In this document: piece after piece, positions 53,408 to 61,408 of the stretch
Layout: every line of letters begins with the position of its first letter
How positions within the stretch are numbered: position 1 is the stretch's first letter
Position numbers and translations under genes: made by a program
DNA from: Rhizobium sp.
GTDB lineage: Bacteria; Pseudomonadota; Gammaproteobacteria; Xanthomonadales; Xanthomonadaceae
Assembly: GCA_019459185.1 (NCBI GenBank)
Contig: JAIBEO010000200.1
Span: forward strand, 1-64,000
DNA: 64,000 nt
Direction of reading: 5' to 3'
The notes under the pieces: generated by a model
Told to the model about the DNA's origin: nothing
Seen by the model: the letters and a program-made list of their open reading frames with translations, nothing else
Databases searched by the model: none

Positions 53408-53988
53408 GGCGACCGGACTTCCACAGGTTTCTCGTCGGAAGCGGTTTCAGCACATAGGGTCGTTATCACAGTCTCCCCTACACTCCCTGGAAGGGCTCGC
53501 TCCCAAGAGACCGGCGCTTGGGAAGTCGAACTGCCAACGACTTCGCCACTACCCATCGAGCCGGCATACAGCGCGAACTCCCCAATGGCATACGTCCTCT
53601 TTTCGCAATTGGCCATCCAGTACGAAACCTGGGAGCGAACAACCTTGCCACTGACAAGTCCGACTGGTTCGAACCGGTCGAACAAAATCCAGTCTTCTGC
53701 GATAGCTCCATTTCTGACCGCTTTGGTCGCATGACGCCTATAGAAGACGCCTTCTTCGACACGGAAAATAATCGACCAATGCACGCCCGAACTGGACTCG
53801 ATGTAAGAGAACAACTTCGTGCAGGAGCGCGCTGACTCGGGGCACCCGACATTCGAATAGTTGATAGTGCCGTCTTGCGACTCGTACTTGAACACTGTGT
53901 TTGGGACCGGAGTTGCATAGGCAGGTATTGACGCGAAGATCGCCCCCAAAAATAGGCCTGCAAATACTCCGCCGCGTCGCTTGCACAT
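53404..53988 (-). CDS. Exported adhesin-E/DUF4124-like protein (island 3 cargo)
   Basis: 194 residues from MCKRRGGVFAGLFLGAIFAS, a signal peptide ending near AYA. NTVFKYESQDGTINYSNVGC resembles DUF4124; the rest (DWILFDRFEPVG, VSYWMANCEKRTYAIGEFALYAGS) resembles surface-adhesin E-like proteins with two conserved Cys. It is the only gene transcribed toward the backbone, so it looks like independent cargo. Confidence 0.65.
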   Translation of the reverse strand: MCKRRGGVFAGLFLGAIFASIPAYATPVPNTVFKYESQDGTINYSNVGCPESARSCTKLFSYIESSSGVHWSIIFRVEEGVFYRRHATKAVRNGAIAEDWILFDRFEPVGLVSGKVVRSQVSYWMANCEKRTYAIGEFALYAGSMGSGEVVGSSTSQAPVSWERALPGSVGETVITTLCAETASDEKPVEVRSP

Positions 53989-54044
53989 ATGGACCCTCCG
54001 CCGAAGGCCGATTCCCAAGCCTAGGCCCTAGTCTAGCCCACAAA

Positions 54045-54072
54045 AAAACCGCCCTGTTTCCAGAGCGGTTTT
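54045..54072 (-). terminator. Element-borne terminator behind tRNA-Val
   Basis: On the minus strand, aaaaccgc/gcggtttt with a 12-nt loop is followed by a T-run (TTTTTTTG). It is inside island 3 and now ends tRNA-Val transcripts; the host terminator is at 48932-48961. Confidence 0.75.
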
Positions 54073-54089
54073 CCGTATTCTTTCCGTAC
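54069..54089. repeat. Right arm-type repeats of island 3
   Basis: ttttccgtat and ctttccgtac, 11 bp apart, match the pair at 49132-49152 in sequence, spacing and orientation. Confidence 0.55.
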
Positions 54090-54120
54090 TGCTGGCTTCC
54101 TTTGCCACCCAAATCGCGCT

Positions 54121-54130
54121 AAGTGCTTGA
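54121..54130 (-). promoter_or_regulatory. tcaagcactt motif of island 3
   Basis: On the minus strand it lies exactly 6 nt after tRNA-Val CCA, the same place and sequence as at 27681 in island 1. Confidence 0.35.
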
Positions 54131-54133
54131 TTT

Positions 54134-54183
54134 GGATGGTGGGCGGTACAGGTTTCGAACCTGTGACCCCTACCATGTCAAGG
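54134..54183 (-). repeat. Right att repeat of island 3 (inside tRNA-Val)
   Basis: 50 bp shared exactly with 48998-49047. It covers the tRNA 3' half and anticodon. Confidence 0.95.
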
Positions 54184-54211
54184 TAGTGCTCTACCGCTGA
54201 GCTAACCGCCC
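54137..54211 (-). tRNA. tRNA-Val (GAC)
   Basis: 75 nt on the minus strand with encoded CCA. Acceptor GGGCGGT/ACCGCCC, anticodon loop ttgacat giving GAC, T-loop ttcgaaa. Its 3' half is the right att site of island 3. Confidence 0.97.
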
Positions 54212-54224
54212 GCAAGGGCCGCGA

Positions 54225-54253
54225 AGTATAACAAGCGGCCGGCGGGAGGACAA
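54225..54253 (-). promoter_or_regulatory. Candidate tRNA-Val promoter
   Basis: On the minus strand, TTGTCC and TATACT are 17 bp apart, just upstream of tRNA-Val and inside the uvrB-tRNA gap. Confidence 0.55.
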
Positions 54254-54261
54254 CGGGCGGC

Positions 54262-56271
54262 TCAGGCCATCAGGCCCTGGGTGCGCAGGCGGTGGATTTC
54301 GTCGCGGACGCGGGCCGCTTCCTCGAACTCCAGGTCGCGGGCGTGCTGGTGCATCTTCGCCTCGAGCTGCTTGAGGCGGGCGGCGAGCTGGGCCGGGTCG
54401 AGCAGCGCGTAGTCGGCGCCCTGGTCGGCCACCTTGCGACCGCGGCCGCGCGCGTCCTCGGGCTCGCTGCGGGCGCCTTCCATCACGTCCATCACCGCGC
54501 GCACCACCGATTTCGGGGTGATGCCGTGGGCCAGGTTGTATTCGACCTGCTTCTGGCGGCGGCGGTCGGTTTCGTCGATCGCGGCCCTCATGGAGTTGGT
54601 CATGCGGTCGGCGTAGAGGATGGCCTTGCCGCGCACGTTGCGGGCGGCACGGCCGATGGTCTGGATCAGCGAGCCGGTGGAGCGCAGGAATCCTTCCTTG
54701 TCGGCGTCGAGGATGGCCACCAGCGACACCTCGGGCATGTCCAGGCCCTCGCGCAGCAGGTTGATGCCCACCAGCACGTCGAACACGCCCAGGCGCAGGT
54801 CGCGGATGATCTCGACGCGCTCGACCGTGTCCACGTCGCTGTGCAGGTAGCGCACCTTGACGTCGTGCTCGGCCAGGTAGTCGGTGAGGTTCTCCGCCAT
54901 CTTCTTGGTGAGCGTGGTGATCAGCACGCGATCGCCCTGCTTCACGCGCAGGTGGATCTCGGACAGCACGTCGTCCACCTGGGTGGCGACCGGGCGGATC
55001 TCGACTTCGGGGTCGATCAGGCCGGTCGGGCGCACCACGAGCTCGACCACCTGGTCGGCGGACTTCTCCAGCTCGTACTTGCCCGGCGTGGCGGAGACGA
55101 AGATGGCGCGCGGCGAGCGGCGCTCCCATTCCTCGAACTTCAGCGGCCGGTTGTCCAGCGCCGAGGGCAGCCGGAAGCCGAATTCCACCAGGGTTTCCTT
55201 GCGCGAGCGGTCGCCCTTGTACATGGCGCCGATCTGCGGAATGGTCACGTGCGACTCGTCCACCACCAGCAGCGCATCCGGCGGCAGGTAGTCGAACAGG
55301 CAGGGCGGCGGTTCGCCCGGCATCTGGCCGGTCAGGTGCCGGCTGTAGTTCTCGATGCCCGAGCAGAAGCCCACCTCGGCCATCATCTCGATGTCGTACA
55401 TGGTGCGCTGCTGCAGGCGCTGGGCCTCGAGCAGCTTGTTGGCCTTGTACAGCACCTCCATGCGCTCGGTGAACTCGGCCTTGATGGTCTCGATGGCCTC
55501 GAGCACGGTGCGGCGGGTGGTGACGTAGTGCGACTTCGGGTACAGCGTGTAGCGCGGCAGCTTGCGGGCGACGTGGCCGGTGAGCGGGTCGAACAGCGAC
55601 AGGCTCTCGATTTCGCCGTCGAAAAGCTCGATGCGCAGGGCCTCGATCTCGGATTCGGCCGGGTGCACGTCCACCACCTCGCCGCGCACGCGGAAGGCGC
55701 CGCGCACCAGTTCGGTCTCGTTGCGGCTGTACTGCATTTCGGTGAGACGGCGGATCAGCTCGCGCTGGTCGATGCGGTCGCCCTTGACCAGGTGCAGCAC
55801 CATCCGGAAGTACTCGTTGGGGTCGCCCAGGCCGTAGATGGCCGAGACGCTGGCCACGACGATGGCGTCGCGGCGTTCGAGCAGGGCCTTCGTCGCCGAC
55901 AGGCGCATCTGCTCGATGTGTTCGTTGATGTTGCTGTCCTTCTCGATGAAGGTGTCCGTGCTCGGGATGTAGGCCTCGGGCTGGTAGTAGTCGTAGTAGC
56001 TGACGAAATACTCGACGGCGTTGTTCGGGAAGAAGGACTTGAATTCGCCGTAGAGCTGGGCGGCCAGGGTCTTGTTCGGCGCCAGCACCAGGGTGGGCTT
56101 CTGCACCGCCTCGACGACGTTGGCGATGGTGTAGGTCTTGCCCGAGCCGGTGACGCCCAGCAGGGTCTGGTGCGCCAGCCCCGCCTCGAACCCGTCCACC
56201 AGGCGGCGGATGGCCTGCGGCTGGTCGCCGGCGGGCTGGTAGGGGGCGACGAGCTGGAAGCGGTCGGACAC
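54262..56271 (-). CDS. uvrB: UvrABC excinuclease subunit B
   Basis: 669 residues from GTG ([21 protein letters not shown]), with GAGG 8-12 nt upstream; the longer ORF start was rejected. Walker [13 protein letters not shown], the beta-hairpin region [19 protein letters not shown], the helicase motifs and the C-terminal UVR domain ([15 protein letters not shown]) are complete. It locates DNA damage for nucleotide excision repair. Confidence 0.98.
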   Translation of the reverse strand: MSDRFQLVAPYQPAGDQPQAIRRLVDGFEAGLAHQTLLGVTGSGKTYTIANVVEAVQKPTLVLAPNKTLAAQLYGEFKSFFPNNAVEYFVSYYDYYQPEAYIPSTDTFIEKDSNINEHIEQMRLSATKALLERRDAIVVASVSAIYGLGDPNEYFRMVLHLVKGDRIDQRELIRRLTEMQYSRNETELVRGAFRVRGEVVDVHPAESEIEALRIELFDGEIESLSLFDPLTGHVARKLPRYTLYPKSHYVTTRRTVLEAIETIKAEFTERMEVLYKANKLLEAQRLQQRTMYDIEMMAEVGFCSGIENYSRHLTGQMPGEPPPCLFDYLPPDALLVVDESHVTIPQIGAMYKGDRSRKETLVEFGFRLPSALDNRPLKFEEWERRSPRAIFVSATPGKYELEKSADQVVELVVRPTGLIDPEVEIRPVATQVDDVLSEIHLRVKQGDRVLITTLTKKMAENLTDYLAEHDVKVRYLHSDVDTVERVEIIRDLRLGVFDVLVGINLLREGLDMPEVSLVAILDADKEGFLRSTGSLIQTIGRAARNVRGKAILYADRMTNSMRAAIDETDRRRQKQVEYNLAHGITPKSVVRAVMDVMEGARSEPEDARGRGRKVADQGADYALLDPAQLAARLKQLEAKMHQHARDLEFEEAARVRDEIHRLRTQGLMA

Positions 56272-56415
56272 GGGGGACGTCCTCGCAGGGGCAAACGAGC
56301 AGTATAGCGGCGCGCCGACGCGCGCCCGGGTGTGCTTCCTACATGGGGATGCGGGGACCTTCCGTTCAAGGTTCCGGGGCCGCCGGGGACACTGGCCACC
56401 GGCTTCCCACGGGCG

Positions 56416-56964
56416 ATGGCCATGTCCAGGCAAGGCAGGGGTTTCACGCTGGTCGAACTGGTGGTGGTGGTGCTGGTGCTGGCCATTTCACTGGCCGTGG
56501 CCCTGCCGGCGTTCGGGGCCATGCGCGAACGCTTCGCCGCCATGAACACCTTCCACGCGCTCACCGTGGCGTTGATGTCGGCGCGCATGGCCGCCATCAC
56601 CCAGGGGCGGCCGGTGACCGTCTGCCCCAGTGCGGACGGACTGAGCTGCCGCCAGGACCTGCGCTGGGACCAGGGTTGGATCGTGTACCGGGACCCGGCG
56701 CGCTCGCCGCAGCCGAAGGATGCGCAGGACATCCTCTGGGTCGAGCAGCGCGCGCCCGGGCCAGTGGCGGTGCGAAGCACGGTGGGTCGCCACCGCGTGC
56801 GCTACCAGCCCAGCGGATTCTCGGGTGGCAACAACCTGAGCTTGCGCGCCTGCAGCCGCCAGGGCGCCCGCCTGCTGGGCGCCGTGGTGGTGAACCTGGG
56901 CGGTCGCGCCCGCGTGGAATGGGCCCGGGAGGCCGAAAATCCGCCCTGCCCCTACACTCCCTGA
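56416..56964 (+). CDS. fimT: FimT/GspH-like minor pseudopilin
   Basis: 182 residues from [20 protein letters not shown]. Prepilin leader ending before Phe (G|FTLVELV) with Glu5, then a GspH/FimT globular domain ([21 protein letters not shown], and a Cys pair CPSADGLSC). It probably belongs to the type IV pilus minor-pilin set whose pilE and pilY1 lie across island 2; the intervening pilVWX genes are not here. Confidence 0.85.
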   Translation: MAMSRQGRGFTLVELVVVVLVLAISLAVALPAFGAMRERFAAMNTFHALTVALMSARMAAITQGRPVTVCPSADGLSCRQDLRWDQGWIVYRDPARSPQPKDAQDILWVEQRAPGPVAVRSTVGRHRVRYQPSGFSGGNNLSLRACSRQGARLLGAVVVNLGGRARVEWAREAENPPCPYTP

Positions 56965-56975
56965 GCCACGAGGGC

Positions 56976-57003
56976 TTGACCGGGGGGCCGTGTCGTTTAA
57001 AAT
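56976..57003 (+). promoter_or_regulatory. Candidate tRNA-Asn promoter
   Basis: TTGACC and TAAAAT, 16 bp apart, about 11 nt before the mature tRNA-Asn. Confidence 0.55.
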
Positions 57004-57013
57004 GCCCGTCCCC

Positions 57014-57090
57014 GCCCGAATAGCTCAGCCGGTTAGAGCACTTGACTGTTAATCAGGGGGTCGTTGGTTCGAGTCCAACTTCGGGCGCCA
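57014..57090 (+). tRNA. tRNA-Asn (GTT)
   Basis: 77 nt with encoded CCA, acceptor GCCCGAA/TTCGGGC, anticodon loop ctgttaa giving GTT. Its 3' half is the left repeat of island 2; the last integrase codons also lie in it on the other strand. Confidence 0.97.
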
Positions 57091-57093
57091 GAT
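57046..57093 (+). repeat. Left att repeat of island 2 (inside tRNA-Asn)
   Basis: 48 bp from the anticodon loop through CCA plus gat, identical to 60874-60921. Confidence 0.95.
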
Positions 57094-58150
57094 TATTCAA
57101 TGATTTAGGGTCGCTTCGGCGGCCCTTCTTCATTTCCGGCGTAGCTAAATCGTAGCTCTCCTCTATCCGTACTTGTTCTGCGTACCGCTTCAGGTCATCC
57201 ATGCCGAGGTGTGCGTAACGTTGGACCATGGCCGGGGTCTGCCACCCGCCGAGCTTCTGGAGCACGTGCATCGGCGTTCCGCTCTGGGCGTGCCAGCTGG
57301 CCCACGTATGCCGGAGATCGTGCCAGCGGAAGTTCTCGATCCCTGCCCGCTTTAGCGCCCTCCTCCAAGCCTTCGTGCTGGTCTTGAACTCGAAAGGCCG
57401 ACCCCGGAACGTAAAGACCCACTCGGGATGCTTCCCGCGCTGTTCTTCGAGGACCCGCATCGCCTCGGCGCTCAGGGGAACGGGAATGGCCCGCTTGCCC
57501 TTTGCCTCCGATGCTTCGACCCACGCAGAGCAACGTTCCAGATCGACCTTCGCCCAACGCAGCCCCTTGACGTTGCCTTGGCGCAATCCCGTTGCCAACG
57601 AGAAGCGCGCCATGGCCCGCAAGTGCTCTGGCAGTTCAGCCAACAACCGCCCGGCTTCCTCGCGCGTCAGATACCGGACGCGACCTTGCGGCTCCTTCAA
57701 CAGACGGAACCGAGGCAACTTGTCGAGCCAGTCCCACTCCAACGCGGCCCGCCTCAAGATTGCACGCAAGACCTGAAGACGCCGATTCGTGGTGGCGTCA
57801 CTGACGCCGCTACGCTGGCTCTCTTGCTTGTACCTGTCCACCACATCACGGGTGATTTCGGTCAGGCACATGCCTTCGAGCCGAGGCTGCCACCAACGAA
57901 GGTGCAGCTTGTCATCGCCAACAGACTTCTTCTTCACCTCCTCGCCTAAGTACCGCAGTACAGCTTCATCCCACGAGCGACGCGGCTTTACGCCGAGTCG
58001 TTGCTGCTCCCACAGTTCAGCCCGTCGTTTGTCGTGGTATTCCTGAGCTTGCCGCTTGTTGGCAGTCCCAGTGCTTTCCGACACGCGATGACCGCTGACC
58101 GTGAGTTTGACCCACCAATACGGTGAGTCCTTGCGCTTGTAGAGTGACAT
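57053..58150 (-). CDS. Tyrosine recombinase/integrase of island 2
   Basis: 365 residues from MSLYKRKDSPYWWVKL; the ORF's upstream ATG was rejected because island 1 int starts at the same homologous point. Catalytic Arg in TGLRQGNVKGL, HDLRHTWASW, LGGW and Tyr in MVQRYAHL are intact. The C-terminus APEVGLEPTTP is read from the antisense strand of tRNA-Asn and ends within the att core, so the protein is the same in integrated and circular forms. Homologous to island 1 int. Confidence 0.93.
   Translation of the reverse strand: MSLYKRKDSPYWWVKLTVSGHRVSESTGTANKRQAQEYHDKRRAELWEQQRLGVKPRRSWDEAVLRYLGEEVKKKSVGDDKLHLRWWQPRLEGMCLTEITRDVVDRYKQESQRSGVSDATTNRRLQVLRAILRRAALEWDWLDKLPRFRLLKEPQGRVRYLTREEAGRLLAELPEHLRAMARFSLATGLRQGNVKGLRWAKVDLERCSAWVEASEAKGKRAIPVPLSAEAMRVLEEQRGKHPEWVFTFRGRPFEFKTSTKAWRRALKRAGIENFRWHDLRHTWASWHAQSGTPMHVLQKLGGWQTPAMVQRYAHLGMDDLKRYAEQVRIEESYDLATPEMKKGRRSDPKSLNNLAPEVGLEPTTP
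57108..57130. terminator. Element-borne terminator behind tRNA-Asn
   Basis: gggtcgc/gcggccc around ttcg, followed by ttctt. It ends tRNA-Asn transcripts from inside the element; the host terminator is at 60928. The U-tract is modest. Confidence 0.6.
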
Positions 58151-58350
58151 TCTGAAATCTCCGAGCTGCCACCCTGCAAGGCTCGCCACTTGTAGTGTGC
58201 CCGAACGTAGGCGATCAGGTCATCTTCGACAAAGACCCAGCGCCGCCCGATCTTGGCGGCCGGGATGCGTCCGTCGGATGCCCGCTCCGCCACCGTGACC
58301 GGGTGCAGCTTCAGGACTTGGGCGGCCTCTTGCAGGGTGAGGGTTCTCAC
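57988..58350 (-). CDS. Small HTH (excisionase-like) protein of island 2
   Basis: 120 residues from GTG (VRTLTLQEAAQVLKLHPVTV), with RWVFVEDDLIAYV as in island 1. The HTH occupies the first 60 residues; the tail overlaps int by 163 bp. GTGA overlap with the rep stop shows coupling. Confidence 0.8.
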   Translation of the reverse strand: MRTLTLQEAAQVLKLHPVTVAERASDGRIPAAKIGRRWVFVEDDLIAYVRAHYKWRALQGGSSEISECHSTSARTHRIGGSNSRSAVIACRKALGLPTSGKLRNTTTNDGLNCGSSNDSA

Positions 58351-59348
58351 TGGTCGCTACCTTCCCGCCGCGGCATTCCGGGCAGCGGAAGGTGGACAAG
58401 CCGTTTCGGCACCCCAGGGCGCATCGCCTGATAGAGAACGGCAAAGGGATCGCCGCCCTCAGCTCTTAGCATCACGTTGAGCGCAGGACCGTACTGGGTG
58501 CGGAGGCAATCAACCATGCGGGCGTATTCGATCTCAGCGGACTTCTTGAGCGTCCGCACCTTGTCTTGGCGCTCAGAGAGGTAGGCAAGGCAGGGATAAG
58601 CGCCCGCGAGGTAGCTGCTCGCCTTCACCAACACATCCGGCGGGATAACACGCGACTTCGCCCGAAACTCGACTTCGACGCGGCACCAAGGGCTGCTGGG
58701 GTCGCCCAGTTGCTTGCCCTTCTCGTAGATGCGGCAGAGTTTCCCGTTCTGGCGTTGCCCGACATAGAGAGTCTTCCCCCTGCCGGAGCCGAGATCGTCC
58801 AGAAGTCGGGCCAGAGGCGCCCGCCCACTCGTGATGAACTGGCCCTCAGCGAACCACTTCCGGGCCTGCTGGACGCTGACGGTGCGCCCACTGAAGTCGT
58901 CGTGAGCGAGGTCGATGCGGGTGATCTTGACGCCGCAGTCCTCGCACCAGACTCGCACGGCGTTCCAGTCCCGAATCCGAGCACAGCCGTGGGCGTTCAG
59001 CTCTAAGTGCACTGTTCCCCGCTGGTGCTCGCCCCCGTAGGCGAGCAACCCAAGTCCCCCAAGGTCAATGCGGACCTCGTACCCCTGCCAGCCACCGGGC
59101 CGGGTGACCCACTGGTCTTGAGGGATCAGGAAAACGGACTCAATGATCGCGGCAAAGCCCCCTGCCCCCGGCAGAAAGGTGCAAGCGAACCAATCGACGT
59201 GCGCGATTCCCGGGTGACTTTCGCCCCGTGTTACTGGACGGGGCTCGCACTCAGCCGGCGCTGCGCCGCCGCCTGAGCTGCCGCGCGGCACCCGCGCGTC
59301 TGCACAGGCAGCGGCTGCCTGTGCGTTGGAGGGTGATTCTGTTTGCAT
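58347..59348 (-). CDS. Rep_trans-type replication initiation factor of island 2
   Basis: 333 residues from MQTESPSNAQ; 23 upstream residues cross an inverted repeat and were rejected. HVDWFACTFLPG, ITRIDLAHDDFSG, GKTLYVGQRQNGKLCRIYEKG and WCRVEVEFRAK are the Rep_trans hallmarks; a PCLAYLSER segment follows. It should initiate rolling-circle-type replication or mobilisation of the circle. First gene of the operon. Confidence 0.82.
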   Translation of the reverse strand: MQTESPSNAQAAAACADARVPRGSSGGGAAPAECEPRPVTRGESHPGIAHVDWFACTFLPGAGGFAAIIESVFLIPQDQWVTRPGGWQGYEVRIDLGGLGLLAYGGEHQRGTVHLELNAHGCARIRDWNAVRVWCEDCGVKITRIDLAHDDFSGRTVSVQQARKWFAEGQFITSGRAPLARLLDDLGSGRGKTLYVGQRQNGKLCRIYEKGKQLGDPSSPWCRVEVEFRAKSRVIPPDVLVKASSYLAGAYPCLAYLSERQDKVRTLKKSAEIEYARMVDCLRTQYGPALNVMLRAEGGDPFAVLYQAMRPGVPKRLVHLPLPGMPRREGSDQ

Positions 59349-59797
59349 ATGCGTGACTCCGGTCGGCACGGAGGAGTCACGGCTACGCGATTGGGCGCCC
59401 AGATGACTCCGCCGCATGTCTGCGGGAAATCACAAGGAGGGGGCAGGCCCGATTAGGAATGTTCTTTGCCTCTGACGCGGACCCTGCCTATTTCTGGTCC
59501 GTGCCTGTCTGGGCTGCGGTAGCTCCACATCGACCTAGGCCGGTGGTCCCGCTATTCAACGGCCTTTGTGGGCCGTCCCGACGCCATCTGCCAACGCGCC
59601 GGAGACTCAATGCGATATAGCTGCTTGTGTGCAGATAAGCTGCCACAGAGGAAATGGAGCCGTCAAGCAGGCGTTACCCACCGACTCCACAGCCTTGCTT
59701 CGCTCCGCTAAGCAACCCGCACGCCGGTTCGGTTCGACGTTAACGCCGAACCGCCGCACGGGCTTCGGGCTGCGGCGTCCGTGGATAACGCCCGAGC
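59349..59797. other. 449-bp spacer of island 2 with several dyads
   Basis: No convincing gene. It holds cgtgactcc/ggagtcacg (59352-59381) just before the rep start, acggcc/ggccgt (59559-59576), and a 22-bp near-perfect palindrome (59731-59752). Candidate rep promoter, operator and double-strand origin. The 59566..59841 ORF has no family features. Confidence 0.5.
59731..59752. repeat. 22-bp palindrome with cgttaacg core
   Basis: ggttcgacgttaacgccgaa and its end form a dyad with only one mismatched pair. It lies between the cargo stop and rep, a likely repressor operator or origin site. Confidence 0.5.
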
Positions 59798-60610
59798 TCA
59801 GCTGCCCGGCGAGGCGATGTCAGTTTTCTTGGGTTGTTTGATCGCACCTTGGAAGTGCCAAACGCGAAAATACGATGAGTGTTCTGGTGCCTCCACCTGA
59901 GAGGCTGCATAGCCAGATCCACCCTCTATGTGCTGGAGCAAATTGTTCGCCGCGCTGTCCGAGGCGCGAAGCAGCATGTTTACCAAACTATCTTTGGCAG
60001 CGTCACTTGCATAAAGCAAATCCGCCCATTCCGGGAAAAAACAGTCATCTAGTACTGGCAACTCACGCGACGCGATTTTGGAAAGGTTTCCTAGGTGCGA
60101 GTCAACGATGAATGCGATCAGGCCTGCACTAGAGCGATTAGGGTCACCCTCCATCTGAACAATGTGCTGCTTGAGCGCCAGAAGGTCGGGGTGACAATCC
60201 ACGTTGCGGAACTCAAGCGCATGGACAGGTGCAAAGCCAAGAATCGGCGAGGGAGAACGCTGCGTCCATTTGCCAAGGACAACAGCAGCGATTGATATCT
60301 CCTGGCCGCCTATTGACCTGGTGTTTGTGTCAATGGAGAAAATTGTGTCATAGGCCAAGAGCGCAGTATTCGGATCAGACGAGATTCGAGCTGAACCATC
60401 TACAGGGATGCGGCTGAGAACTTTGGGGCCCTTAGCTCTTTCATAGCTGCGCTCTAGAGTTGCTTTAACAGGTTGTAGCGAGTTGCCCTTCCCATCGAAG
60501 AATTCAATCGAGCCATCTCCTGAAACGGAGACGGTCTTAACCTCGACAGGTATGCCCATGTCCATGGTGACTATGGAGGTGCGGGGCTTCGATGGCTTTT
60601 GTCGCTTCAT
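59798..60610 (-). CDS. Orphan cargo protein of island 2
   Basis: 270 residues. The middle has two acidic segments after hydrophobic strands, LLAYDTIFSIDTNTRSIGG and GLIAFIVDSHLGNLSKIA, a layout that recalls RNase H-fold or kin but is not diagnostic. N-terminal beta-rich region (SIVTMDMGIPVEVKTVSVS). Lower GC than the host. It has its own upstream region with gtaggcgttag repeats. No family recognised. Confidence 0.6.
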   Translation of the reverse strand: MKRQKPSKPRTSIVTMDMGIPVEVKTVSVSGDGSIEFFDGKGNSLQPVKATLERSYERAKGPKVLSRIPVDGSARISSDPNTALLAYDTIFSIDTNTRSIGGQEISIAAVVLGKWTQRSPSPILGFAPVHALEFRNVDCHPDLLALKQHIVQMEGDPNRSSAGLIAFIVDSHLGNLSKIASRELPVLDDCFFPEWADLLYASDAAKDSLVNMLLRASDSAANNLLQHIEGGSGYAASQVEAPEHSSYFRVWHFQGAIKQPKKTDIASPGS

Positions 60611-60873
60611 GGGGGCTAACGCCTACCAGTAAGGATGGCAGATAACGGCGGGATCAGGACGCATTGAATATGGTGGTGGCAGCGCTTCTCAGGAGATCAA
60701 CTCCTCATGGGAATTGCCTAACGCCTACGCAAGCGCATGCCCCGCTTGGGGCTAGATACCCATCACTCACGTAGCCAGATTGTAGCCGGGACTGGCGGAT
60801 ACTGACTGAATTTGGCTGCCCCAGACGGTGGGCGAGCCTTACAGGATGCGGGTTGTAGGGTTGTCTGGGACAG
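60611..60873. other. Upstream region of island 2 cargo with gtaggcgttag repeats
   Basis: No gene. On the minus strand, gtaggcgttag occurs at 60626-60616 (8 nt before the cargo ATG) and 60728-60718, 102 bp apart. The distal copy continues as gttaggc, the integron attC core consensus. A hairpin (ccccgctt/aagcgggg-like) lies nearby. Confidence 0.4.
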
Positions 60874-60921
60874 CTGTTAATCAGGGGGTCGTTGGTTCGA
60901 GTCCAACTTCGGGCGCCAGAT
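60874..60921 (+). repeat. Right att repeat of island 2 (tRNA-Asn remnant)
   Basis: 48 bp identical to the tRNA-Asn 3' half at 57046-57093. Not a tRNA gene. Confidence 0.95.
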
Positions 60922-60927
60922 GAAATG

Positions 60928-60960
60928 AAAAAGGCTCGCAGCGATGCGAGCCTTTTTCTT
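60928..60960. terminator. Original tRNA-Asn terminator / pilE terminator
   Basis: aaaaaggctcgc/gcgagccttttt with a 6-nt loop and T-rich tail on both strands. It was the tRNA-Asn terminator before insertion and can also end the convergent pilY1-pilE transcript. Confidence 0.8.
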
Positions 60961-60985
60961 TTGGTGGCCGGTGGGTCCCTGCCGC

Positions 60986-61405
60986 TTACCAGCACTCCTC
61001 CGCCGTGGCCGCCGTGCCCGTCTCCGTCTTCGCCCCGATCTGGTTAAGGCCCAGCGTGCCGCACAAGGTGTCGCGGGACGCCTGGATGTTCTGCGGGGTG
61101 GCCGTGAGCGAGAAGGCCGAGGCCGTGGGCGTACCCACCACCGCGAACAGATAGAAGTTCGACAGCTCCTGTTCGCAGGAGGAATCAGGGATGCTGGCAC
61201 CCTCGTAGCTCATGTTGGTGGTGTAGTAGCGCTCCATGAACTGGGCCATCTCGGTCAGGCAGGCCGTCGCCGCCGCACGACGGGTATTCGTCGTGTAGTT
61301 GATATAGGACGGATACGAAATGGCGGCGAGCACGCCAATGATCGCGACAGCGATCATCAGCTCGATGAGGGTGAAGCCGCGCGCCTTGCTGCGATGCTGG
61401 GTCAT
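60986..61405 (-). CDS. pilE: Type IV minor pilin PilE
   Basis: 139 residues. Short basic leader, cleavage G|FTLIELMIAVAIIGVLAA with Glu5, a C-terminal disulfide loop (CLTEMAQFM, DSSCEQ, CGTLG, EECW). Directly downstream of pilY1 as in other Xanthomonadales minor-pilin operons. Confidence 0.9.
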   Translation of the reverse strand: MTQHRSKARGFTLIELMIAVAIIGVLAAISYPSYINYTTNTRRAAATACLTEMAQFMERYYTTNMSYEGASIPDSSCEQELSNFYLFAVVGTPTASAFSLTATPQNIQASRDTLCGTLGLNQIGAKTETGTAATAEECW

Positions 61406-61408
61406 TGA

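Larger units (their letters stand above)
48998..54183. mobile_element. Island 3: integrative element in tRNA-Val
   Basis: Bounded by a perfect 50-bp direct repeat; about 5.1 kb. Gene order: tyrosine integrase, orphan, HTH, FDXHR zinc protein, RepB-primase/PriCT protein, small ORF, HGGxSTG protein, and a convergent exported adhesin-like cargo. Paired arm-type repeats (ttttccgta) stand inside each end. Composition is less GC-rich than the host. No structural, packaging or transfer gene is present, so a phage-satellite-like or plasmid-derived element is likely. Confidence 0.9.
57046..60921. mobile_element. Island 2: integrative element in tRNA-Asn
   Basis: Bounded by a perfect 48-bp direct repeat; about 3.8 kb. 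A rep-HTH-int operon on the minus strand, homologous in order to island 1, plus one orphan cargo gene and a 449-bp control/origin-like spacer. No structural or transfer genes. It splits fimT from pilE in the type IV pilus region. Confidence 0.9.

Noticed and set aside
59566-59841. 91-aa ORF in the island 2 spacer
   Set aside because: No family features, crosses the palindrome and overlaps the cargo stop; kept only as part of the spacer.
60705-61200. Minus-strand ORFs across the right end of island 2
   Set aside because: They read through the att repeat and terminator and are antisense or out of frame to pilE.
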